Under the pieces are notes generated by a model, which ran no database searches, was not told where the DNA came from, and saw only the letters and a program-made list of their open reading frames with translations. A stretch of 6,619 bases of DNA. Source: Betaproteobacteria bacterium. GTDB taxonomy: Bacteria; Pseudomonadota; Gammaproteobacteria; Burkholderiales; Nitrosomonadaceae. The position numbers were made by a program, and so were the translations under genes. Position 1 is the first letter of the stretch. Each line of letters starts with the position of its first letter. The DNA lies in contig JAHZIU010000232.1 of NCBI GenBank assembly GCA_022601315.1, positions 1 through 6,619 on the forward strand. Direction: 5' to 3'. This document shows, piece by piece, positions 1-5,314 of this stretch.

Positions 1-165
1 CAGTTGGATTTTATTTTAAGCCAAAATATAAACAAATGGTTGTCGATGCGGTTGACTATGAGAAACTTATTAAATGATCAGTTTGTAGTCAAACAAGGTG
101 ATGAAGTGACGCGTGAATTTAAAAGGGGGCGTCAGTTTAATTTGAGTGTGCGTATTTCTTTCTAA
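1..165 (+). CDS. TonB-dependent outer-membrane receptor, C-terminal fragment
   Basis: Frame 1 is open from the window edge to TAA at 163-165 and gives 54 residues. The start lies outside the window. The tail reads ...RNLLNDQF, then QGDEVTREFKRGRQFNLSV and RISF. This is the usual end of a TonB-dependent receptor barrel: a 'NLLN/D' strand, a 'QGDEVTR..K.GR.F.L' turn and strand, and a last strand ending in aromatic Phe, which the BAM machinery recognises. Such receptors import siderophores, cobalamin or other large ligands across the outer membrane using TonB/ExbBD energy. The substrate cannot be told from this fragment. It converges on the porin gene across a hairpin. Another barrel family is possible but fits the GDEVTR..K.GR pattern less well. 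Confidence 0.75.
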   Translation, partial: QLDFILSQNINKWLSMRLTMRNLLNDQFVVKQGDEVTREFKRGRQFNLSVRISF

Positions 166-215
166 CTGGTGTGCTGTCTTGCGCCAGAATAGCTTGAGTG
201 CCATATATGCTTATG

Positions 216-249
216 TCAGGTAGACGGAGCTGGTGCTCCGGCTACCTGA
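216..249. terminator. Hairpin between convergent genes, probable bidirectional terminator
   Basis: TCAGGTAG (216-223) pairs with CTACCTGA (242-249), and CGGAGC (225-230) pairs with GCTCCG (235-240). The loop is TGGT and there is one A/G mismatch (224/241). The stem is GC-rich and sits between the receptor stop (165) and the porin stop (273). Neither side has a clear T tract, so it may be a weak or Rho-assisted terminator, or a stem that protects mRNA 3' ends. Confidence 0.6.
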
Positions 250-272
250 TTAAACAATCCTGCTATCTAAAA

Positions 273-1478
273 CTAGAAACGGAAAATACCACTCAATGAA
301 ATCAGCATTTGATCATTATCTGAGCCGTTATGAAATGCTTGATTTTTTGTTGAGCGATCATATCTAACTTCTGGACGTAGAACTAAACCAGCGATCGGAG
401 TGTAATTGAGACCACCCGTTACACCGATATAGTTATCAGATATGCCGGGTGCAGAAAGTCCCCTGGTGCCGTCATCATCACGAAACCATTCCATACGTAC
501 ACCAGCAGCTAAGTTATCAAGAACATCGTAAAATAGATATTGGTTTACACCGTACCACTGTGCTGCGCCACGGAATCCATTTGATTCTTCTCTGCCATGG
601 TCATGCTGCAGAACATAATGCAATCTATCAGTAATGTCATGTTCTAACACAAGACTATATAGCGTACGATTGCGTTCATCACTGGAAGTGCCAGTGCCAG
701 CAGCATCTCGAATATCACCAGTAATTAATGAACCAGTCAGGGTAGTACGCTCATTATCTGTAGTATAGGAAACGCTACCTAAGAAGTTAGCCGGTTGATG
801 AAAATGCGCATCCCAACCCGTTACAACACCACCTTTTAGCGTAATGTTATCGTTTACAGAATAGTCTAACAATACACCGGTATGGGTGAAAGGTTCAGCG
901 TATTGCATGGTGTATGCACGTGAGAAGAAGAAGTTACCAGCTGATGGAACAACTTCATACCCGATAATAGTATAGAAATGACCAACACTAGCAGTAATAC
1001 CATTTCCAATCGGCATGAAAATATCCACATAAGCCTGTGGGAATACCAATTGACGATCACCCGTGCTATTAAGGATATTGGTGTCAAAGTTTGATGCCGA
1101 TGAGAAACGAGCATCCGTTCCATATAATAAATCAAATCGGAAACCAAAACTCCAGGTATCCGTTTCTCTGTTTACGTCGCGACTGATAACACCATAAACT
1201 TGGTGTAAATCAAATTCATTTGGGCGGTCATTAAATGTAACCGGACCATTCGTTCCAGAACCACTGCTAACGTTTCCGGTAAAACCAAGTTCAGTCCAAC
1301 CTTCGAATTTCACACCTAATGATTGCATGAAATTAGTTTCATTGTATTTGAAGCCGGAAAGACTCTCGATCAAACCTACTTCATCTTCTTCCGCGTGGGC
1401 GAGTGACGTGATAAAGAATGCACTGCATAAGGCAAGCGTCAGACCTTTATTTTTAAATCTCTTGTTGTGAGCAAACAA
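273..1478 (-). CDS. BBP2/OmpL-like beta-barrel porin (PF07642 type)
   Basis: This is a predicted outer-membrane beta-barrel channel. Numbering from the upstream ATG at 1493 (406 residues), the N-terminus is basic (KRFKNKG, 11-17), then a hydrophobic stretch (LTLALCSAFFITSL) ends at AHA|EE, giving signal-peptidase I cleavage after about residue 34. Landmarks typical of the putative beta-barrel porin-2 family are PVTFNDRPNEF (84-94), FDLLYGTDARF (120-130), FPQAYVD (151-157), GYEVVPSAGNFFFS (178-191), YAEPFTHTGVL (198-208), NRTLYSLVLEHDITDRLHY (275-293), WYGVNQYLFY (313-322) and EWFRDDDGTR (335-344). The protein ends in Phe. Full length looks normal for the family. I chose TTG at 1478-1476 because a perfect GGAGG (1491-1487) lies 8 nt upstream of it, while the ATG at 1493-1491 overlaps that GGAGG and has no SD of its own. 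The resulting precursor still has a complete signal peptide. The transported solute is unknown. Confidence 0.9.
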   Translation of the reverse strand: MFAHNKRFKNKGLTLALCSAFFITSLAHAEEDEVGLIESLSGFKYNETNFMQSLGVKFEGWTELGFTGNVSSGSGTNGPVTFNDRPNEFDLHQVYGVISRDVNRETDTWSFGFRFDLLYGTDARFSSASNFDTNILNSTGDRQLVFPQAYVDIFMPIGNGITASVGHFYTIIGYEVVPSAGNFFFSRAYTMQYAEPFTHTGVLLDYSVNDNITLKGGVVTGWDAHFHQPANFLGSVSYTTDNERTTLTGSLITGDIRDAAGTGTSSDERNRTLYSLVLEHDITDRLHYVLQHDHGREESNGFRGAAQWYGVNQYLFYDVLDNLAAGVRMEWFRDDDGTRGLSAPGISDNYIGVTGGLNYTPIAGLVLRPEVRYDRSTKNQAFHNGSDNDQMLISLSGIFRF

Positions 1479-1486
1479 AGCGAAAT

Positions 1487-1491
1487 CCTCC
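1487..1491 (-). promoter_or_regulatory. Shine-Dalgarno GGAGG that decides the porin start
   Basis: On the minus strand the text is AATGGAGGATTTCGCTTTG. The GGAGG begins on the last base of the first possible ATG and lies 8 nt before an in-frame TTG. This is ideal spacing for initiation at TTG (1478-1476). Upstream of the ATG there is only CGAATTATAAATA, with no SD. The same AATGGAGG (1494-1487) is exactly complementary to the terminator loops of the two neighbouring sRNA-like repeats. Confidence 0.6.
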
Positions 1492-1538
1492 ATTATTTAT
1501 AATTCGTTCGTGTTCAAGGTGAAGTAGACACACACCAC

Positions 1539-1566
1539 CTTATAAAATCAGGTATAAGGATCTTAA
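1539..1566 (-). promoter_or_regulatory. Candidate sigma-70 promoter of the porin gene
   Basis: On the minus strand TTAAGA (1566-1561, 4 of 6 to the -35 consensus) is followed after 16 nt by TATAAG (1544-1539, 5 of 6 to the -10). This predicts a transcript start near 1532 and a leader of about 50 nt. The two inverted repeats at 1571-1608 lie directly upstream of the -35, as expected for activator or repressor sites. The assignment is by eye. Confidence 0.4.
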
Positions 1567-1570
1567 AACC

Positions 1571-1588
1571 TTACCTTACACAAGGTAA
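1571..1588. promoter_or_regulatory. Operator-like perfect inverted repeat upstream of the porin
   Basis: TTACCTT (1571-1577) and AAGGTAA (1582-1588) are perfect 7-bp arms around ACAC. It lies just upstream of the proposed porin -35 and 80-95 bp from the porin start. It looks like a dimeric regulator site. There is no T tract and no upstream gene to terminate. The regulator is unknown. Confidence 0.4.
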
Positions 1589-1589
1589 A

Positions 1590-1608
1590 GCATACTTAAC
1601 GTGTATGC
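1590..1608. promoter_or_regulatory. Second operator-like inverted repeat upstream of the porin
   Basis: GCATAC (1590-1595) and GTATGC (1603-1608) are perfect arms separated by 7 nt. It is one base from the preceding inverted repeat but has unrelated arms. Two adjacent sites could bind two regulators, or one could be chance. Confidence 0.3.
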
Positions 1609-1887
1609 CCCACGCAACATTTTCAGTAATTTTTCAAGCAGATCATGAAATTCTGTTGCGTAATGGACTCACTTATCATGTCAAATAATAAAATGCAGTG
1701 AGAAATACCCGTATTTTGGGCATTTTGTATTTTGTATATGAAATCAGAGTGCAGAATAATGAGCACTCCTGTAACTTGATATTTACGGACACAGTTTGCA
1801 ATAGTCTTATTAGTAAGTAAGTTACCAACTGTTAGATAAATTCGCGGTGGGTATGGATGATACGATGAGGAAATGTGATTTAAGAAT

Positions 1888-1921
1888 AAAAAAAACCCCG
1901 CCAAATGGAGGTATGGCGAGG
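1888..1921 (-). terminator. Intrinsic terminator of sRNA copy 1
   Basis: On the minus strand CCTCGCCA, loop TACCTCCATT, TGGCGGGG, then eight T residues (1895-1888). The 8-bp stem has one G-T wobble. The T tract is on the minus side only, which fixes transcript direction. Confidence 0.85.
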
Positions 1922-1973
1922 TAGTGCTGCTAGGTGGGTCTAGTCGAGTGTTTTCAAAACTTGCGTAATTACG
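1888..1973 (-). ncRNA. Predicted small RNA, copy 1 (twin sRNA)
   Basis: Ends are predicted. On the minus strand an extended -10 motif, TGTTTTAAT (around 1987-1979), is shared with copy 2 and would start RNA near 1972. The RNA runs through CGTAATTACG, a GTTTTGAAAAC near-palindrome and CCCACCTAGCAG, and ends at the intrinsic terminator with eight T residues. The length is about 85 nt. The terminator loop TACCTCCATT contains ACCTCC, the same as the 16S rRNA anti-Shine-Dalgarno core. sRNAs with C-rich loops of this kind are known to block SD sequences in several bacteria; that this one does so is inference. I do not recognise a named RNA family. The -35 is not recognisable. Confidence 0.55.
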
Positions 1974-2014
1974 GTTCTATTAAAACATTCCAAACCTGAA
2001 CACACGCTGAATGA
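1889..2014. repeat. Direct repeat copy 1 (~126 bp)
   Basis: This stretch aligns with 2274-2401 in the same orientation at roughly 85-90% identity by eye. The 26-base terminator stem-loop is identical, as are the blocks TTTTCAAAACTTGCGTAATT and TCTATTAAAACATT (+ strand). Differences cluster in about 20 bases around 1935-1950. Similarity ends at GCTGAATGA (2006-2014). Conservation of both promoter-like and terminator-like parts points to duplication of a whole small gene. Confidence 0.85.
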
Positions 2015-2231
2015 GATTTTTTTATCATATGGCTTCCATAATGGTCGGCATATTCTTGTGTTCCTTCAACTCGATAGTTACAGCTTCAGTTAGCTTTTAA
2101 TCGATATGCGTCAAGTTTTTCTGGTGATTTTTCCATTGACTGATCAGCAAGGCCTTGTAAATGCAGTATCTGCAAATATCAACATTTTGAATGAGTTTAG
2201 AGAAAAGACCGGGTGATCTTTGTTTTCTTTG

Positions 2232-2263
2232 AAGTAGAGCAGTTTACCTCGCAACTGCTACTT
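2232..2263. other. Hairpin between the two sRNA-like repeats
   Basis: AAGTA (2232-2236) pairs with TACTT (2259-2263), and GCAGTT (2239-2244) pairs with AACTGC (2253-2258). There is a GA bulge and the loop is TACCTCGC. It lies just downstream of the copy 2 terminator on the minus strand and is not part of the repeat. It could be a backup terminator or chance. Confidence 0.3.
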
Positions 2264-2273
2264 TAGATGCATG

Positions 2274-2307
2274 AAAAAAGCCCCGCCAAATGGAGGTATG
2301 GCGAGGC
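2274..2307 (-). terminator. Intrinsic terminator of sRNA copy 2
   Basis: On the minus strand GCCTCGCCA, loop TACCTCCATT, TGGCGGGGC, then six T residues (2279-2274). The 9-bp GC-rich stem has one wobble. Loop and stem core are identical to copy 1. Confidence 0.87.
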
Positions 2308-2360
2308 AGAGCTGCTAGGAGGATCTTGGTCAATTGTTTTCAAAACTTGCGTAATTTACG
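2274..2360 (-). ncRNA. Predicted small RNA, copy 2 (twin sRNA)
   Basis: Predicted from the same parts as copy 1: extended -10 TGTTTTAAT (2374-2366), start near 2359, end at the terminator T tract (2279-2274), length about 86 nt. An alternative promoter, TTGAAA (2380-2375), 16 nt, then TAAATT (2358-2353), would give about 73 nt. This copy carries two anti-SD-like segments: ATCCTCC in the unpaired middle (about 2324-2318) and ACCTCC in the terminator loop. It has no plausible open reading frame. It may be the ancestral copy, since its stem is longer. Tandem twin sRNAs are known elsewhere (for example PrrF1/PrrF2 in Pseudomonas), but no sequence similarity to those is claimed. Confidence 0.55.
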
Positions 2361-2441
2361 AGTCTATTAAAACATTTCAAACCTGAACATAAGCTGAATG
2401 ATGCACTTTGCCAATTTACATTCCGAAATTGACAGCGCACT

Positions 2442-2984
2442 TTAATCAGTATTGCGTTGAATGCTATCTGCCTTGCTTGGTTGACGAGTACGTTTTTTTG
2501 CATGTTTGTTTGATGTTTTAGTGGTACTTTTTTTGGAAGTTTTGCTAGAGGGTTGCTGTTGGGTTTTCTCGACGGTGTTTGCTAATCGCTCATTGTCCAA
2601 TTTTTGCATGAACTCTGTTTTATCTGCAGGTGAGACGATCATCACTTTATCTTTGCCATACTCTATTTCAAGGCGGTCTGATGACAATGCTGGGCCAAAT
2701 GATGAACTTTGAGATTCACGTATGGATGTTATAGATGTAACTGGAATAATCCATGAAAATGGACCGCTGACTATTTTAAGATCTCCGTTTCTTATGATAT
2801 ACCTGGTTGAGTTCAATATCCATAGCGGGACACCGGCGCCAAAAATTAGCATGAAAGCACCTATAGAATAATTGACAGCACCACCTACCTTAAGCATTAC
2901 GGATGATCCCAGTATGCATGCGAACATTGATAGTGCTAAGAAAATCAACATCCATTTGTCGATTTTAGATTTAAATACATCCAT
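2442..2984 (-). CDS. Two-TM membrane protein with bacterial PH domain (bPH_4/DUF1200-like)
   Basis: This 180-residue protein has two N-terminal membrane segments (about 11-31 and 37-57) followed by a small beta-rich domain (about 58-130). The pattern YIIRNGDLKIVSGPFSWIIP (62-81), ITSIRES (85-91), PALSSDRLEIEYG (98-110), IVSPADKTEF (116-125) matches what I know of the bPH_4 (DUF1200) family: a 'GPF.W.IP', a 'S.ALS.DRL.I.YG' and an 'ISP.DK..F' block. The function of the family is not established; the PH fold suggests membrane-surface binding. Residues 140-168 form a Lys/Ser/Thr/Gln-rich basic tail (SKKSTTKTSNKHAKKRTR), an unusual extension that could bind acidic lipid or nucleic acid. The start is ATG with a weak upstream CAGAGAT. 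It is divergent from the 620-residue membrane protein gene and has no operon partner. Confidence 0.75.
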   Translation of the reverse strand: MDVFKSKIDKWMLIFLALSMFACILGSSVMLKVGGAVNYSIGAFMLIFGAGVPLWILNSTRYIIRNGDLKIVSGPFSWIIPVTSITSIRESQSSSFGPALSSDRLEIEYGKDKVMIVSPADKTEFMQKLDNERLANTVEKTQQQPSSKTSKKSTTKTSNKHAKKRTRQPSKADSIQRNTD

Positions 2985-3001
2985 GATTTATCTCTGCTGA
3001 A

Positions 3002-3030
3002 ATTTAATGTTAATGGGTTAGCTAGGTAAA
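3002..3030 (-). promoter_or_regulatory. Weak candidate promoter of the PH-domain gene
   Basis: On the minus strand TTTACC (3030-3025), 17 nt, then TTAAAT (3007-3002), each 4 of 6 to consensus. The predicted start near 2995 would leave a leader of only about 11 nt, which weakens the call. Confidence 0.25.
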
Positions 3031-3031
3031 G

Positions 3032-3052
3032 TGGATAAGATAGCCTTATCCA
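3032..3052. promoter_or_regulatory. Perfect 8-bp inverted repeat in the divergent intergenic region
   Basis: TGGATAAG (3032-3039) and CTTATCCA (3045-3052) flank ATAGC. It sits directly upstream of the candidate -35 of the PH-domain gene and about 300 bp from the 620-codon gene. This fits a regulator site, or a short hairpin if transcribed. Confidence 0.4.
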
Positions 3053-3355
3053 TCTATTTGAATTAATCTTCTATTACATCTTCAACTTGATATTTTAGGA
3101 TACACCATTCACAAGATGTTTCGTTACAAAGTGCAGTACGCAGACTGAAGGAGTGCTAGGTTATCCGTTTTACCGAACATTATATAAAGAAATTTTTCTG
3201 ATAAATTTGTGGTGTAATGAGTCTTATCGTTAACTTTAAATTTAATGCAAATATTGTGCTCAACTAATTTTTCTGGGTTAAACTTTACTAAGTTTTAAAT
3301 ATTTTGGGAGGTTTTCAAAAGTCTTATTCCTTCCAGAATTTCCTAGGAATGTTAG

Positions 3356-5218
3356 ATGTCTGCAATAACAAGAATATTTAGCTTTTGGGCATTGTCGGTA
3401 GGTTGGTTGGCATTTGCTTACTTTATCGGTCATATGATTCCCAATCAGCAGTTGTGGTTTGCCTTATTGGCGACTATCATTTTTGGCTTGCCTTTATATC
3501 TTGCTGCAACATATGCTGTCACCATTCAACGAATCTATCATGCTAATCAATTTCGTAACCTGGGTATTTTATATTGGTTTGTCAGTCGACGTATCTTGCC
3601 CTATATTGGGTGGGCGTTATGGTCGATAATCTTTGCTTTCTTGTTGTTGTTTTATCTTGGCGTGACGCAAAAGCTGGAATGGGCCGCATTTATACTGACT
3701 ATTTCTGTGTTTACTGGTGTCCACGCTATTTTTAAGCCGATTGCTGCACGAGAATATAAGCCTTATATTGCTTTGCATAAATCGCTTGTCTGGACACGCT
3801 GGATAACTGCGTTGGTCATGGCCATTTTTTATGTGTTGTATATAAAGCTCGCAGGTGACTTTCATCAGTACGATTCTTTGGCGCAAGCCATTCAGATGAG
3901 AGGTCCAGGTATTGATGAGGCTGCAAGTAATAGTGTTCTGATATTGGAAACGGCCCGATTGTTGGGTTTTGTTGAAGGCTTGAAAGCATATGCACTGGGT
4001 AACTTACATTCAATGAGCGACTTGCTTTATTTACTGCTTATTTTTCTTGGCAGCATGATGCTTTTTTATAATATTGCCCTTGCGCTTTCCAGCTTTATGG
4101 TGCCGCTATCTGAGTACCGCCGTGTGCTTGGCCCATTGCAGGATGTTGATGTGCCGACTAAAGTGCCGCCGCGTGTTCTGGGAATAACTACGGCGCTGAT
4201 TACATTCTTCATGTTATTTATTTATGTGCCCGCAACGGTTTATCTGGATGGCTGGTTGCGTGCTACACCGAATGTTGTAGAGCGAATGCATGCATCGCAG
4301 GCCGCTGTTGTCGAGTCCCTGGAAAAGATCGGTGATGATTACTATAAACCAGGCACGATTGCTCAGACTAGAGAAGCCTATCTTCAAGCAGTCAGTGAGT
4401 TGGAAGAGTCCGTCAATGAACTGAGACAAAATACAGATGCCGGATTTCAGATAATGGCTGAGAATGTTGAAGATTACTTAGATTGGTATTACAGTCTACC
4501 GGGTGAATATGAGCGTATCGTGGCTTTGGCAACCGGTAAGTTGGAGAATTGGATGATTGAAAAACTGGAAGACTATCTGATGCAAGGTAACGCGTTTGGT
4601 CCGGTTCAACAATCGATTGAAGATGCACTGAAAAAAAATGAAATGCTGCATACTGAATATCTTGAGAAAATTAACCTGATACTGGCCGAAAATCATGTTG
4701 AGCCGCTGACCTCAGAACCAGAAGTTATTCAACATTCACCGCTTGATGCGATAAAGGAACCACCGAGTCATGCGGTCATTGTTAATCTGGAGAGTCGCTT
4801 GCTCATTTCTGGTGGTGTGGGTGTTGCGGGTGCAGTCACAGGCGCCATTGCAGGAAAAGTCACTGCAAAGGTTATTGCTAAAGGAGTGATTCAGATTGGT
4901 GCCAAAGCGTTGGTAAAGGTTGCCGCTGGCAAAGCTGCGAGCGTGATTGGTGGTGTGGCAGCAGGCGCAGCCAGTGGCGCTGTTGCTGGATCAGTCTTTC
5001 CCGGTATTGGAACGGCAATTGGCGCAGCAATTGGTGGCATTATTGGCGGTATTTCTGTTGGATTGGGGATTGAACATCTGTTGTTGAAGCTTGAGGAACA
5101 CTATTCACGGGATGAATTCAGAACACAGATCCTTGAGTCTATTGAGGAAGCGCGTTTTGAATTTGAAGAATCTTTGGAATTGAATGAATCTATGGAACCG
5201 ATCACACCTGAATCTTGA
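3356..5218 (+). CDS. Polytopic membrane protein with glycine-zipper C-terminal region, unknown family
   Basis: I do not recognise this 620-residue protein. It has seven likely TM helices (about 7-28, 33-55, 81-103, 109-126, 148-166, 222-249, 274-297). Positively charged loops at 56-80, 127-147 and 252-273 put the N-terminus inside and residues after 297 in the periplasm. Residues 305-450 are acidic and helical with coiled-coil-like stretches (312-360, 385-445), then a Pro-rich linker (450-470). Residues 485-500 and 530-572 are dense in Gly/Ala with GxxxG spacing (GGVAAGAASGAVAGSV, IGTAIGAAIGGIIGGISVG), able to form tightly packed membrane helices. A Lys-bearing amphipathic stretch (501-527) lies between them. 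The last 45 residues are highly acidic. ATG follows TAGGAA with an AGGA-to-ATG gap of 7 nt. It stands alone, divergent from the PH-domain gene. Glycine-zipper segments occur in pore-forming and envelope-spanning proteins, but no function is assigned. Confidence 0.85.
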   Translation: MSAITRIFSFWALSVGWLAFAYFIGHMIPNQQLWFALLATIIFGLPLYLAATYAVTIQRIYHANQFRNLGILYWFVSRRILPYIGWALWSIIFAFLLLFYLGVTQKLEWAAFILTISVFTGVHAIFKPIAAREYKPYIALHKSLVWTRWITALVMAIFYVLYIKLAGDFHQYDSLAQAIQMRGPGIDEAASNSVLILETARLLGFVEGLKAYALGNLHSMSDLLYLLLIFLGSMMLFYNIALALSSFMVPLSEYRRVLGPLQDVDVPTKVPPRVLGITTALITFFMLFIYVPATVYLDGWLRATPNVVERMHASQAAVVESLEKIGDDYYKPGTIAQTREAYLQAVSELEESVNELRQNTDAGFQIMAENVEDYLDWYYSLPGEYERIVALATGKLENWMIEKLEDYLMQGNAFGPVQQSIEDALKKNEMLHTEYLEKINLILAENHVEPLTSEPEVIQHSPLDAIKEPPSHAVIVNLESRLLISGGVGVAGAVTGAIAGKVTAKVIAKGVIQIGAKALVKVAAGKAASVIGGVAAGAASGAVAGSVFPGIGTAIGAAIGGIIGGISVGLGIEHLLLKLEEHYSRDEFRTQILESIEEARFEFEESLELNESMEPITPES

Positions 5219-5248
5219 TGGAGCATGATTGGTAGGTAAAGACAATTG

Positions 5249-5286
5249 AACTGAGTGTGTGCATGTAATTTCAAACACACTCAGTT
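5249..5286. terminator. Hairpin between convergent genes, probable terminator
   Basis: AACTGAGTGTGT (5249-5260) and ACACACTCAGTT (5275-5286) are perfect 12-bp arms with a 14-nt loop. It lies 30 bp after the stop of the 620-codon gene and 28 bp beyond the stop of the opposing gene. T tracts are short on both sides, so termination efficiency is uncertain. Confidence 0.65.
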
Positions 5287-5314
5287 TAAGTGACTGCGAT
5301 TTGGTATATCCAGA

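Larger units (their letters stand above)
2274..2401. repeat. Direct repeat copy 2 (~128 bp)
   Basis: Partner of 1889-2014, same orientation, with copy starts about 385 bp apart. It adds one G-C pair to the terminator stem (2280/2307) and one T within the palindrome, CGTAATTTACG instead of CGTAATTACG. Similarity ends just downstream of the stop codon of the PH-domain gene. Confidence 0.85.
1479..2441. other. Long intergenic region between porin and PH-domain gene
   Basis: This ~960-bp stretch holds the porin promoter and operators (1539-1608) and the two sRNA-like direct repeats (1888-2014, 2274-2401). In 1609-1887 I see nothing convincing. A 93-codon minus-strand frame there lacks an SD, a coding-like composition and any familiar motif. 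In 2015-2273 there is no gene; the only structure is a hairpin at 2232-2263. Confidence 0.6.
2985..3355. other. Divergent intergenic region
   Basis: It holds the inverted repeat at 3032-3052 and a weak promoter for the minus-strand gene. The rest is very AT-rich, especially 3180-3310. I see no convincing -35/-10 pair for the plus-strand gene. A GGAGG at 3307-3311 has no start codon at proper spacing. No small gene is supported. Confidence 0.5.

Noticed and set aside
866..1147. 93-codon minus-strand frame within the porin gene
   Set aside because: It is a shadow of the porin, whose own frame shows strong family motifs throughout.
1623..1904. 93-codon open frame on the minus strand upstream of the porin
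   Set aside because: It has no SD and no familiar motif, and its 5' end overlaps the terminator of sRNA copy 1. It is most likely chance.
1888..2401. Two-unit CRISPR-like or riboswitch-type reading of the direct repeats
   Set aside because: Only two long, diverged units with unequal internal structure and no short repeat-spacer pattern. No downstream gene close enough to be controlled as a leader, and each unit ends in its own terminator.
3115..3147. Ten-codon ATG frame (MFRYKVQYAD) in the divergent intergenic region
   Set aside because: No SD, no repeat of it elsewhere and too short to support.
3307..3311. GGAGG ahead of the 620-codon gene as its ribosome-binding site
   Set aside because: It lies about 45 bp before the ATG and has no start codon at workable spacing; TAGGAA near 3345 fits better.
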